Below are positions 20,763-30,044 of a stretch of 64,000 nucleotides of DNA, one piece after another. The stretch is from Paraescarpia echinospica. Lineage: Eukaryota > Annelida > Polychaeta > Sabellida > Siboglinidae. The position numbers and the translations under genes were made by a program. How positions within the stretch are numbered: the stretch's first letter is position 1; every line of letters starts with the position of its first letter. The stretch is taken from NCBI GenBank assembly GCA_020002185.1, contig JAHLWY010000272.1, positions 62,001 to 126,000 of the forward strand. The letters are read 5' to 3'. Below the pieces are notes generated by a model. It was not told the origin of the DNA. It saw only the letters and a program-made list of their open reading frames with translations, and did no database searches.

Positions 20763-20947
20763 ATCCTGTCTGTCCGTCGAACAAGGTGGCGCTACTGTAT
20801 GTGTATTGTCACCGGAAGTGATGACGTAATTCCCTATGTCGGTTTGTAGTCGTCGTCGTCGTTCGGTTACGTGTCCGCCTGGTTGGATGATACACAGGAC
20901 GCGACGGGGTAGTCTACACCATCGGTCGGAGGCTCCCAAACCGTAAA

Positions 20948-21661
20948 ATGACGTCTGAGTTACTCGGACATCACCGACGGCGACGACGAGGCAAGTGTGC
21001 TTGTGTGTGGGTCACATTCGTGGCCTAGCGATGATGATGATGATGACATAGCAGTCCGTAGTGATTTACGGGAGACTGTACCGAAGGTGAACGCTATTCA
21101 AAAGCGCACGGAGAAAATGATAGACGACGAACTATTTATCACCACTATAACCGACGCCTGTGTGCGGTACTCATCCAACGAACTGTGGCACTGTGCAGGG
21201 TGGATCGGTCACACATCCTTAATAGTCTGCATATGGCAGTGTCCGAAATCACGTGTGCAGCGTATACGCCGGGTTGGGCTGAGCATACTATACCACGAGT
21301 GAAAGCGAGTCTGCGTACGCGAGGTATAACCCTGCTGAATGAACCGGAGGACCCGACCGTGTCGTCGGTGAGAGTTAGCCACAAAAAAGAACAGCTCACG
21401 GAGGAAATGAGGGACTTGGAGCTGTTGATCACAATCACAGTCACCGCCTGTGTTCGTTTCGCAGCCAACGAACTGTGTCGTACGTTTGAAGACATGTACA
21501 AGGTGGGAAATAGTATTATATACGACACTTTGAAGTGGGCAGTGAGGCAATACAGGTATACAGTGGATGCGCCGGAGTGGGCACGTGACACTATAGCACG
21601 TATGAAAACGATCCTGCGTACGCGTGATATAGCACTGCTGGAAGAAAACGACGATAACTAA
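20948..21661 (+). pseudogene. Unknown protein with a tandemly repeated domain
   Basis: Family not recognised. The frame after about 20,960 encodes an acidic start (SDITDGDDE, then a run of six Asp), followed by two copies of one domain. Copy 1 has DDELFITTITDACVRYSSNEL and, after a frameshift near 21,190, HMAVSEITCAAYTPGWAEHT and RVKASLRTRGITLLNE. Copy 2 (to 21,661) has LELLITITVTACVRFAANEL, LKWAVRQYRYTVDAPEWARD and RMKTILRTRDIALLEE. Copy 2 is intact; copy 1 has lost about a dozen codons. The ATG at 20,948 is offset by one base from the acidic frame. The repeat unit looks helical. Duplicated helical modules are common in interaction proteins, but I assign no function. Confidence 0.55.
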
Positions 21662-21735
21662 ACAATACAAAGTGACACACCTTGTAATATTGTTATTGTT
21701 GTTGACAGGACGATGGTGCTGCCTCTAGTAGTAGT

Positions 21736-22317
21736 ATGCTAGGACGTATACGGGACGCCTACATGGAGAAGAAATTGACGGGGGCACCAATTAACAAGGT
21801 ACCGCGACGATCCCGGATCGACGTTCCATTACGTCTCGCTCTCCTGATCCACCTGCACGTACAGCAGCAGCGGCATACGTCATCTCCACCGTTATCACGT
21901 CCGCACACGAGTGTACCACCACTGGACATGTCGTGTGACGATGTCACGACCCCGTCGGTATCCGACACACCCCTCCAGACGATATGTGACGACGACGACG
22001 ATGACGTCAGCGCACCGGTATCGGAGTACACAGCCCTCCGGAACGACACGTCGACGCTCGGTCTCGCCCCAGACGGACATATCATCTGGTCTAAATTGTA
22101 TAATTATATGTCTTTGGGGTTTGCAGCACCGTTCGAAGGTGAACGGAACATAGAGCGAGAAACAGAACGCTTAGCCGGTGTCGTATTTGCGACCAGAGCT
22201 TGTACTCGAAAAGACTCTGTACGCCTTATCTGTCAGGAACTGGCGCGAAATATAATCCGCGACGAACACGTTGATTACGTGACACTCCGTAGCGTAGCAA
22301 TAGCCTGTTGTGTTTGA
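21736..22317 (+). CDS. Unknown ORF of Polinton B, 193 codons
   Basis: Intact frame from ATG 21,736 to TGA. Family not recognised. The N-terminal third is basic (GRIRDAYMEKK, VPRRSRIDVPLR), the middle is rich in Ser, Thr and Pro and ends in a run of six Asp, and the C-terminal part looks folded: HIIWSKLYNYMSLGF, ERETERLAGVVFATRACT, DSVRLICQELARNIIRDEH. Just upstream, TTGTTGTTGACAG at about 21,697-21,709 would be a good 3' splice site. The frame is open from there (DDGAASSSS before the ATG), so this may be a downstream exon. It is one of the few undamaged frames of the element. The stop is followed 27 bases later by the conserved 3' motif at 22,344. Confidence 0.5.
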   Translation: MLGRIRDAYMEKKLTGAPINKVPRRSRIDVPLRLALLIHLHVQQQRHTSSPPLSRPHTSVPPLDMSCDDVTTPSVSDTPLQTICDDDDDDVSAPVSEYTALRNDTSTLGLAPDGHIIWSKLYNYMSLGFAAPFEGERNIERETERLAGVVFATRACTRKDSVRLICQELARNIIRDEHVDYVTLRSVAIACCV

Positions 22318-22343
22318 TGATATGTACCAAAGCTATATTACGG

Positions 22344-22410
22344 CAGTGACACAAAAGAGGAAATCCGCCCCTACGTCAGGTGGGGTTAGAGGCGCCTCGA
22401 TATGTCACAC
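22344..22410 (+). promoter_or_regulatory. Conserved 67-bp post-gene element, copy 1
   Basis: It begins at CAGTGACACA and contains GAGGAAATCCGCCCCTACGT and GAGGCGCCTC, ending TGTCACAC. Its ends are inverted (GTGACA/TGTCAC). It starts 27 bases after the stop of the 21,736 ORF. Copy 2 lies at 25,681 behind the polymerase. A transcription end or 3' processing signal is a reasonable guess. Confidence 0.6.
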
Positions 22411-22585
22411 AGAGCCACACTTATATCAGTATATTAGTTGCATATCATTATCATTAATGAGGTAGTATTGGTCGATTTGATTATTGTAATTGCTAGTATA
22501 ATAATAATAAAAAATGTACGTGTAATCCCTGTTTCCGGCGTCTGTTGTTCTTTCACATTGACGAGCGACTTTGTAGTATATCACA

Positions 22586-22735
22586 TACAAGATATCGGTG
22601 CATACGTAGCCACGCCCCCTCTGTTCACACGCTGACATCTATCCACCTTCATACATACACACACACACTCATACAAGGTATCGGTGTATACGTAGCCACG
22701 CCCCTTCTGTTCACACGTTGACATCTATCTGACAC
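22586..22735. repeat. 86-bp tandem duplication upstream of the polymerase gene
   Basis: TATCGGTGCATACGTAGCCA and the following CACGCCCCCTCTGTTCACACGCTGACATCTATC occur at about 22,592 and again 86 bp later with few differences, separated by an (AC)n run. It lies in the 540-base intergenic region before the zinc-finger/polymerase gene. Confidence 0.85.
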
Positions 22736-22798
22736 GACTATCCAATCGGTGATATATATCGTATTATCTGTCCACACGCCTATATGACGTCACGCAGT

Positions 22799-22812
22799 AT
22801 ATGATATATAGA
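22799..22812 (+). promoter_or_regulatory. TATA-like sequence before the polymerase gene
   Basis: ATATGATATATAGA lies about 50 bases upstream of the first coding zinc finger. Position and motif are the only support. Confidence 0.35.
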
Positions 22813-22859
22813 AGTATGCAAGGATCACGCATCCTTCAGTTGTAGGTAGATACAGCAAG

Positions 22860-25643
22860 TTGAAGCAACACTCATGCCCCCACTGTGGAATCGTCCTCGA
22901 TACATACGACGACTTACAACGTCACATAGATCTGACTCATTCATCACCGTCGATCCAGTCATCACACGTTAACGATCATGCCTACAGCAAACCACCGTCG
23001 CGAGTGGCGCCATCTGACAAAACACAGAAAAGCACTAAGCACCGCTGTCCGACATGTACACGAGAGTTCGCGAGACAATGGCACCTGGTACGTCACATGA
23101 GGATGTCATCCGGCAGGGTACCCTCACGGAAAACGATACGCACCGCTGTGAGAGTTGTGCAAGAGAATTCACGAGACGGGATAGCTTGTTACGTCATACC
23201 AAGACGGTATGTAGCAGACGTGAAGAGTTAATCGACCCACCCCCTATCCAAACGAACGAGACGTGAAGAGCGGCCACGTGTGAGCAACGACGACGACGAT
23301 CCCATACGTCCTCAACCCCGACTCCCATTCGCCGACAGTCTATCGACGGAGCTGCGAGACGTCGTTCGAGACCACTGGTCGGCCATCCGAACCCACGTGA
23401 CCAGAGGACCTGTTCAATCCGGGTACAATTGCAGAGTGTCAACACCGGACACGTCTGTTCTAGAACCGACATTGAAAGCATGTTCCGCGAACAGACGCAT
23501 CCGTTCAAGATTAACTTCAGTTACGGTTTCGTGTTGAGGAACAAGAACACTAACCGATACAGACACTACCATTCGTCCTGTAACTGTTGTGGTCGTTACC
23601 TTGATGAACTGTGTCTTAATACCAACACCGCAGACTTTGGTGCATTCCTGGGGCGTATCCGAGAAACAGATGTGTTTCGGTGGGTGATCAAAAACGTCCG
23701 GACAGTCAGTGGGTATGCGAGGTGGTCACGAATGTCACATTCTTCGTCAACCACATCGTAGACCATCCGAGGTACATCAAAAAGAACAAAGCCGTCATCG
23801 GATTAGAAAGAGGACCTATCCATTCAAAGAAGTACACCAACAATCAGTGTCTGTTCCGGTGCCTGGCTCTCCATCGTGGGTGTGACCGACACCACCTGGA
23901 ACTCACTGTGAAGGTACTCTACGAGAAGTACGACCGAGATGGAGTGGCTATGGAAGACTTTGACGGGATGACGATGGACTACCTCTATCGCGTCGAGACC
24001 ACCTTTGAAACTAACGTGTGCGTCTACACACTCGTCGAACTGGAGTAAGAAGGTGGAAAGGAGAATGCCGAACTCGTGCGTCGGTCGTTGTGTCATTATC
24101 CGAAACGTTGTACGTCAATCTCCACGAGAGACACCTTTCCTACATAGAAGACGTTAACATGTACTGTCATTCGTATCTCTGTAGGAAGTGTGGCGACTCG
24201 GTATGGAAAGACGCAACCAAACTAGAGAGGCACGAGCGTACGTGCACGGGAGGCGTGCGAAAGTTCTATCCCGGTGGCGTCTACCATCCGTCGCCGACAG
24301 TCTTTCAGTGGTTGGACGACGAAAACATTCATGCTCCCGAGTGGTTGCGCTACTATCCCTATCGCGCCACCTTCGACTTCGAGTCCTGGTTCGATACGTC
24401 ACAGCTTCTATCGGACAGCACCAAGGTCCATTGGGTGGCTAGTCACGTACCGTTGAGTGTGTCTCTGGCGAGTAACGTACCCGGATTCGAACAAGTGCAA
24501 TGTCTCATCACGGACGGCGATTGCAACAAGTTGGTATCCGACATGATGTCTATTCTTCAGTCTATGAGAGATGCTGCCTACGAAGTCATCTTAGGCGATT
24601 ACGAGAGCGTGCTTCACATACTCGCGGAAGTGATCGTGACTTGGAACGAAGAGTCTTGGCGACAACCGACCAATCCCTACAAATCACTCATGGGTCAATT
24701 GTACGGTTGGCTTGATCAGTTGCCCGTCATCGGATTCAACCTGGGCAGGTACGATCTGAACGTCGTCAAACATTTCCTGGTACCCTACTTCCTGTCCACG
24801 AAAGAAACAGAAGAAGAAGAAGAAGAAGACAAGGAGGATGCCGGAGCGTTTCGTGTGATCAAACGAAGCAACACGTTTATGTGTCTATCGACGGATGGCC
24901 TGAAATTCCTCGACATGACTCATTATATTGCTCCGAGATTCTCGTACGATAAGTACCTGAAAGCGTACGGTTGCGATGTCACGAAAGGTCATTTCCCATA
25001 CGAATCCATGAACAGCTTGGAGAGACTCGACGACACCGCTGTACCTCCCAAAGAGGCCGTCTTCAGTCGACTGAAGAACGAAGGTATATCCGACGAGGAC
25101 TACACCCGGTGTCAGGAGGCGTGGCGTGACAACGACATGAAGACTTTGCAGGACTTTCTCGTCTGGTACAGCAACAGGGACGTCGTACCGTTCTTGGACG
25201 CCATCGCCAAACAGTTTGTCTTCTACCGGCAACGCGGTCTCGACATGTTCAAACATGCTATCAGTTTGGCCAGTCGACTGGCCGGACGTCTGTGGGACGG
25301 CACCGAGACGCGCAAAGCGTAGGACAAGAGAACACCGGGACTCTTCAAGGTCGAATGGTCCGGCGATTGTTTCCTGGGTCTGTGCAGCAAGACCTACTAT
25401 TGTTCGGGTTCCGTCAATAAATACAGCACCAAGGGACTGAACAAACGACTCAACACCATCGACAAGAAGGCGTTCTTGGACGTGCTGACCAATCGCTGGA
25501 GTGGAAGCCGGAAGAACAGCTGGTTCCGGGAGAATCACTCGTCCGTGCTGACGTACATCCAGGAACGTGCGGCGTTGACCTATTTCTACGCCAAGCGCGT
25601 GGACGACGAGGACGGAGTCACCACGGGTCCGGTGGACGTGTAA
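22860..25643 (+). pseudogene. polB: Zinc-finger plus protein-primed DNA polymerase, palm domain deleted (element B)
   Basis: The N-terminal part has three C2H2 fingers (HSCPHCG.., HRCPTCTREFARQWHLVRH, HRCESCAREFTRRDSLLRH), the third after a frameshift. Next comes the Polinton polymerase N-domain in pieces at 23,429-24,048 (FSYGFVLRNKNTNRYRHYH, VTNVTFFVNH, CLFRCLALHRGCD, VETTFETNVCVY). At 24,100-25,322 is the 3'-5' exonuclease with ExoI FDFESWFD, ExoII GFNLGRYDL and ExoIII YSNRDVVPFLD. Right after FYRQRGLDMFKHAISL the sequence jumps to the post-palm block (RTPGLFKVEWSG). Motifs A, B (GNSGYGK) and C (DTDS), present or expected in element A, are absent. A TAG at 25,320-25,322 lies at the tyrosine of RRAYDNRTPG in element A. 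No in-frame ATG is found before the first finger. Confidence 0.85.
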
Positions 25644-25680
25644 CGACGATCGATTGCCGTGTAAGTCTATGCCGAACCAC

Positions 25681-25747
25681 TGCTGACACAATGAGGAAAT
25701 GCGCCCCTACGTCAGTAGGGATTAGATGCGCCTCTAGCTGACACGCG
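25681..25747 (+). promoter_or_regulatory. Conserved 67-bp post-gene element, copy 2
   Basis: It begins 38 bases after the polymerase stop. It shares TGACACA, GAGGAAAT-CGCCCCTACGTCAG, GGG-TTAGA and GCGCCTC with 22,344-22,410 in the same order, spacing and orientation. Confidence 0.6.
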
Positions 25748-25844
25748 GTTAGTAGGCAGAAAGTAGACACAAAAAAGATAACAGTATACAGATGTCACGC
25801 AATCGATATTCATAGTGCACCATGTCACCGACGCGAGCAGTCGT

Positions 25845-26084
25845 ATGAGTAGCACTAGTAGGAACAGTCGGAGTCTTGTACGTCTTGTTGTACGTTCGCT
25901 TCCTTCGCTCCTCGTGGTGTGGTGGTGGAGGTATCGTCGTATCTATCGTCACAGCGAACAACGCGACATTGTCGAACGGGACCACCACCTACTAGAACAC
26001 GCACAATCATGGACACGCGATGGAAACATCCCTTCACCTGCATCGTTGCGGGTCCGACGGGGTGTGGTAAGAGTACGTTCGTGA
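25845..26084 (+). CDS. Possible small basic membrane protein overlapping the ATPase start
   Basis: An ATG at 25,845 opens a frame with a basic start (SRNSRSLVRLVVR) and a hydrophobic LPSLLVVWWW segment that might insert in a membrane, then a basic RYRRIYRH. It overlaps the first 76 bases of the ATPase in another frame. I know of no homologue and element A has none at this place (NADAR is there instead), so it could be chance. Confidence 0.2.
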   Translation: MSSTSRNSRSLVRLVVRSLPSLLVVWWWRYRRIYRHSEQRDIVERDHHLLEHAQSWTRDGNIPSPASLRVRRGVVRVRS

Positions 26085-26629
26085 CGCGCATGCTACGTCA
26101 CGCCGCAACGATGATCGATCCGCCTCCCAAGAAAATCACGTGGTGTGACGGAGAATGGCAGAAAGCCTACGCCGCTGTCGACAACGACTCGGTACGCTTC
26201 GCGGAAGGCTTGCCGAGCGGCGCGTTCGACTCGTCGACGCGCAACCTCGTGGTCATCGACAATCTGATGGCGGAAACGGACGAACGGGTCACGATCTTGT
26301 TCACGAAAAAGAGTCATCACTAGAACACGTCCGTACTGTATCTCGTGCAGAACCTGTTTCCGAAAAAACAAGGAGAGTCGATATGTCTGAACGCGCAATA
26401 CATGGTGGTCTTCAAGAATCCTCGCGACGTGTCACAGATAGGTCACTTGGCGCGACAGATGTATCTGGGACGCCTGAAGTTTGTACAGGGCGCGATCAAA
26501 GACGCCACGTCGCCGCCGTACGGCTATCTCCTGACCGATCTGAAACACGACACGCCCGAAGACATGCGTCTGCGCACGGGCGTCCTTCCGGACGACGGCG
26601 TTCAGTTCGTGTACCAGCCCAAAGTATAA
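26009..26629 (+). pseudogene. Packaging ATPase (A32/FtsK-HerA type), element B
   Basis: The start is ATG 26,009, chosen because it aligns with MDTxxKHPFTCIVAGPTG of element A. Walker A is GPTGCGKSTF (residues about 15-24) and Walker B is NLVVIDNLM. An in-frame TAG at 26,321-26,323 splits the protein after KKSHH. The second half continues in the same frame with LVQNLFPKK, SLNAQYMVVFKNPRDV, HLARQMYLG and LLTDLKHDTPEDMRLR, and ends at 26,629. It has one stop and no frameshift, so it is better preserved than the element A copy. Polinton ATPases pump the genome into capsids, which implies a virion stage in the ancestor. Confidence 0.9.
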
Positions 26630-26666
26630 GACGGCCGCGCACGCGCATCGTCTCTTCTGTCGCAGC

Positions 26667-26801
26667 ATGTCCGACCTGGTGAAGAGACACATCCTCTGCA
26701 TACAGGCGCTGAACAGTTACATGAGCACGAGATTGAGACGAGATGAAAGCCATACTCGACAGACACGATATCACCGACGGAGACAAGGTCGTCACGTATA
26801 A
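26667..26801 (+). pseudogene. Remnant of the small basic protein gene (element B)
   Basis: The start MSDLVKRHILCIQAL corresponds to MTERVKRNIAILAKG of the element A small gene. The homology ends after about 18 codons, and the frame then overlaps protein X to a stop at 26,799-26,801. The hydrophobic tail seen in element A is absent, so an internal deletion has joined this gene to the start of protein X. Confidence 0.45.
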
Positions 26802-27378
26802 TCAAGTGTTGCAACGCTACAACGCGTTAGCCGATCGACGCACTCGCGAACCTGTGCGCGTGATGACGGTGAACAAGGACGCGTCCCCAGTGGCCACGGC
26901 GGCGGCGAATGAGGCGCCGACCCCGCCTCAGGCGAGGGCGGGAAGTATAGAAGCGGAAGTCGTCGACAGCGTTCCCAAGGCGCTGCAGGCCAAAGCCAGA
27001 CGACAGTTGGAACGTCTGAAACGAGACGTCGCGCGGAGTGCGCGCGGAGAGCTCATGAACAAAGGAGTAGCGGTACCCGGAAGTAACGCGGTGGATCTCG
27101 TGAACGATCTGTTACGCCAGCGCATGACCGTCGGCGATCCGACGGGATGGCAGGTGTTTGAGCGCCAACTCGGCAACATGAATCTACCCATGGAGTTGGT
27201 GGGTAACGAGGCCAGGAGACTACACATTCAAGAGGCGCAAAGGAAGGGTGCCGTCGCGGCAGCGTCCACACGATCGCTCCAATGGACACCCCTCGCGCGT
27301 CGGCAACGAATGAGCCCGTCCGGCGCCGCCCTACCTACGCCACCGTCGGAAGGACGCAAGACATGGGAGCGTCTTTAA
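26743..27378 (+). CDS. Polinton protein X (unknown function), element B
   Basis: Open frame of 211 codons from ATG 26,743 without damage. Its counterpart in element A is 4,355-3,796. Conserved blocks are VTYNQVLQRYN, EVVDSVPKALQAKAR, GSNAVDLVNDLL, and NLPMELVGNEARR. An Ala/Pro-rich linker sits at residues about 45-65 and a basic Ser/Pro-rich C-terminus follows. No known domain is recognised. Its constant place between ATPase and integrase, and its intactness among broken neighbours, argue for a real protein. A virion role is only inferred. Confidence 0.7.
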   Translation: MKAILDRHDITDGDKVVTYNQVLQRYNALADRRTREPVRVMTVNKDASPVATAAANEAPTPPQARAGSIEAEVVDSVPKALQAKARRQLERLKRDVARSARGELMNKGVAVPGSNAVDLVNDLLRQRMTVGDPTGWQVFERQLGNMNLPMELVGNEARRLHIQEAQRKGAVAAASTRSLQWTPLARRQRMSPSGAALPTPPSEGRKTWERL

Positions 27379-27516
27379 AGGAAGCGCACCGTCCCGAATC
27401 GACAGCATAATGTTCGATCCACGGGACAGTCTACGTTGTCTGTATACCGCTGTCGCTTACGCCGGACTTCACATCGTGAGTGGGATTACCATCGATTACA
27501 TCATCCGTACATCATC

Positions 27517-28652
27517 ATGGGCCGCCGTCGCAAACAGCTGCTGGAAGTCTACTTCGATCCCGCCAAGGTGGAAAGTTACGGGGGAATCGAGTCTTTGAGT
27601 CGAGTCGCCTTCCGATCTATCCAACGTATACCGAGAAAGGTCGTCGAACAATGGTTATCGAAACAGAACGCCTATACCCTACATAAACTGGTGATAGTTC
27701 GTTTCCGGCGGCGTCGCGTGGTCGTCGGAGGTCGAAATCAACAGTGGCAGGCCGATCTCGTCGATTTGTCCAGTCTGAAAAGACACAACGACGGTACGAC
27801 GTTCCTACTCCCGGTGATCGACGTCTTCTCAACAATCGCCCGATGCGTTCCGCTGAAGACCAAGTCGGCGACGTCGATGGCGAGAGCGCTGGACGGACTG
27901 TTCACCGACGACGACGATCGTCCGCTGACGTTGCAGATCGATAGAGGTCTAGAATTCCTGAACCGTGGCGTTCGGGGTGTATTGGAAAAGTACGGTATCC
28001 ATCACTTCTCCACCTACAACGAGGAGACCAAGGCGAGCATCGTGGAACGGTTTAATCGTACGTTAAAAACGCGTATGTGGCAATACCTGACAAAACACGA
28101 GACGTGGTGTTACATGGATATCCTTCAGGATCTGGTACGCTCGTAAAACGACACCCTCACCGCAGCATCGGTATGCGTCCGTCGCAGGTGAATGCATCGA
28201 ATCAGGAAGAGATGTGGCAGCGTTTGTACGGTGGTCAGCAAGGTAAGGGTGTGCCCAAGTACCACGTGGCGGATCGCGTGCGTATCAGCAAGGCCAAGAG
28301 ACGCTTGGATAAAAGATACACGGCGAATTGGACCGAGGAAATATTCACGATACGCGAGGTGCATCTGTCCGATCCGCCTGTCTATCGCCTGACGGACGAT
28401 CTCGGCGAATCACTTGACGGTACCTTCTACGAACCGGAGTTGCAGAAAGTGACGGTTCCGGCCGATAAACTGTACCGTGTGGAATCGATAGTGCAGCAAC
28501 GCATGGTGGGCAGGCGAAGGGAGGTGTTGGTGAAATGGTTCGGATACCCTTCGAAATTCAACAAGTGGATCGATGCCAAGGCCCTCGTCGAGACATCACA
28601 CGTCACCGTTAGCGAAGACGACGACGAAATCGACGCTCCGCCGCCGCCGTAG
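27517..28652 (+). pseudogene. int: Retrovirus-like integrase with chromodomain (element B)
   Basis: The start is ATG 27,517 (MGRRRKQLLEVYF). The DDE core has QQWQADLVDL, TLQIDRGLEFLN and TKASIVERFNRTLKTR, giving all three acidic residues. A TAA at 28,144-28,146 follows DILQDLVRS, and a one-base loss near 28,155-28,165 shifts the frame. The rest (HRSIGMRPSQVN, ADRVRISKAKRR, TFYEPELQKVTV) continues to a chromodomain with YRVESIV and VLVKWFGYPSKFNKW, ending at 28,652. Chromodomain integrases probably target chromatin. The enzyme would have inserted the element with a 6-bp duplication, in line with CCGGTA at the ends. Confidence 0.9.
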
Positions 28653-28868
28653 AAAGAGAGGAATCCGTGGCACATATTCGGCACCGCGTGTCCCAAAGAG
28701 GAGATCGTGTTTCTGTGTTATGTCGTCGTCTTGTACACGGTCATCTTGGTCAGCATCTACAATATGTCGTTCGGACACCACGGGAATCCGACTCTGTGGA
28801 CGGCCCTGTTGAGCAGTTCGTTGAGTTACCTGCTACCCAGCTCGACGTTGAAACATGACAACGAGTGA
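28653..28868 (+). CDS. Small conserved-looking membrane protein, no ATG seen
   Basis: Directly behind the integrase stop, and in the same frame, an open frame runs to TGA 28,866-28,868. It encodes ACPKEEIVFLCYVVVLYTVI (a membrane segment), then SIYNMSFGHHGNPTLWTALL and a second hydrophobic SSSLSYLLP. The layout (CPKxEIVF, one to two membrane segments, LWTALLS) recalls the small membrane protein often found at this place in Polintons. There is no ATG before the first membrane segment, so either the start codon is lost, or it is made by readthrough or splicing. Its last 14 bases overlap the start of the penton-like gene. Confidence 0.5.
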   Translation, partial: KERNPWHIFGTACPKEEIVFLCYVVVLYTVILVSIYNMSFGHHGNPTLWTALLSSSLSYLLPSSTLKHDNE

Positions 28869-29634
28869 TTTCTTTCTCACGTTGCCTAGCAATGCTTCCA
28901 TGCGCACACACCCCGATAACACGCTGACCCACTACCGCAACGTATCCTACTACTGGGGCGATGGAAGTGTGGACTGGTGGCGATACAGTACCCACACAGT
29001 TTGTACAACGTTGTCTACGACGACGCGGGGTTCGCTGTAACGCTACCGGTAGACGCGGAGGCGAACGTGTGGCCCATGCACACGAAGAGTACCAGGATAG
29101 AGACCGGACACTATAAAGATCCTTGGTCACTAGTTCTCGCGATTCACGCCGCTCTACGTCGCGTGGCGGGGGAGGGAAGGGTGAAACTGAGCTACAGTAC
29201 CATTACGCATAAGATAACGGTGCACATGCTACCGAATACCGTCTTCCGCAGCGCTATACTGACCACCGTTCTCGGCTTTCGCAACAATACGTTGCCGGCT
29301 CTCCCGAAGGATCCCACGAATCCCGAGTTCAAGGTATATATCATGGAAGCCGACACCGTGATGAACTTGGAACGAGGGCTCGAATCGCTCTACGTCTAAA
29401 TGGATGTCGTGGAACCTCGAGTTGTCGGTGACCACAGCCTCGTACCACTGCTGCGAATCGTCGCACTGAGCGGTAGCCACGGCGACATCGTGTCGAAAAC
29501 CTTTGAGAAGACTCAGTACGTACCCGTGCTCTACAAAGAGTTTGGCACGATCGAAAAAGATATGAGACGACACAGGAAGACGCGTGCCATTCGAGGTCGG
29601 TAAGGTGACGGTGACACTTCATTTCCAACGGTGA
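28855..29634 (+). pseudogene. Penton-like minor capsid protein, element B
   Basis: It starts at ATG 28,855 with DFFLTLPSNASMRTHPDNTL, the typical start of the Polinton/adintovirus penton-like protein. A frameshift near 28,940-28,975 moves to the frame with IQYPHSLYNVVYDD, then KLSYSTITHKITVHMLPNT and TTVLGFRNN. An in-frame TAA at 29,397-29,399 follows ESLYV. The same frame resumes with DVVEPRVVGDHSLVPLLRIV and FEKTQYVPVLYKEFGTIE. A last frameshift near 29,560 gives RRVPFEVGKVTVTLHF and the stop at 29,632-29,634. The gene is missing from element A because of its internal deletion. The single jelly-roll fold is inferred from the family. Confidence 0.7.
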
Positions 29635-29654
29635 CGGACGGCACTGTTCTAGAG

Positions 29655-30028
29655 ATGAATTACAAAGAGTACTATACTCGTCAAGCGAGCGGTGCGCTTC
29701 CCTATTTCGCGGGTGCCCGATACCAACGAGGATAAGGACTAGGAAGTCTATTCGGAGTTCTACTGCGTAGCGTCATGCGCTCGTCAGGAGAGGTGCCGTG
29801 GCGTTGGGAAAGAGAGCGGTGTCGGCCGGCGCACGCATAGCCGACGACGTCCTGTCGGGGCAGAATATACGAACGGCCGCCAAACATCGCGTCACCGCTG
29901 CCGGTAGACACATGATGAGCGACCTCTTGACCCCTGGCGTGCAACCGCGTAAGCGTATAAGACGCGCACCCTCTACGAAACGAGTCAGTACAGCCGGGAG
30001 ACGGAAGAGGAAGAAGACGACACGTTAG
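29655..30028 (+). pseudogene. Small basic core/pVI-like protein, element B
   Basis: It starts at ATG 29,655 (MNYKEYYTRQASGALPYFAG). A TAA lies at 29,733-29,735, then the frame reads GLGSLFGVLLRSV, a glycine-rich hydrophobic stretch. A frameshift near 29,780 leads to RRGAVALGKRAVSAG, DVLSGQNIRTAAKHR and a lysine/arginine-rich tail ending at 30,028. Such proteins, with an N-terminal amphipathic part and a basic tail, lie just before the capsid gene in Polintons and are compared with adenovirus minor core or membrane-lytic proteins. The exact role is unknown. It lies 16 bases before the capsid gene. Confidence 0.6.
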
Positions 30029-30044
30029 TACGATATATTCGACG

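Noticed and set aside
24885..25691. 268-codon minus-strand frame
   Set aside because: It is antisense to the polymerase exonuclease region, where the + frame carries ExoI-III motifs.
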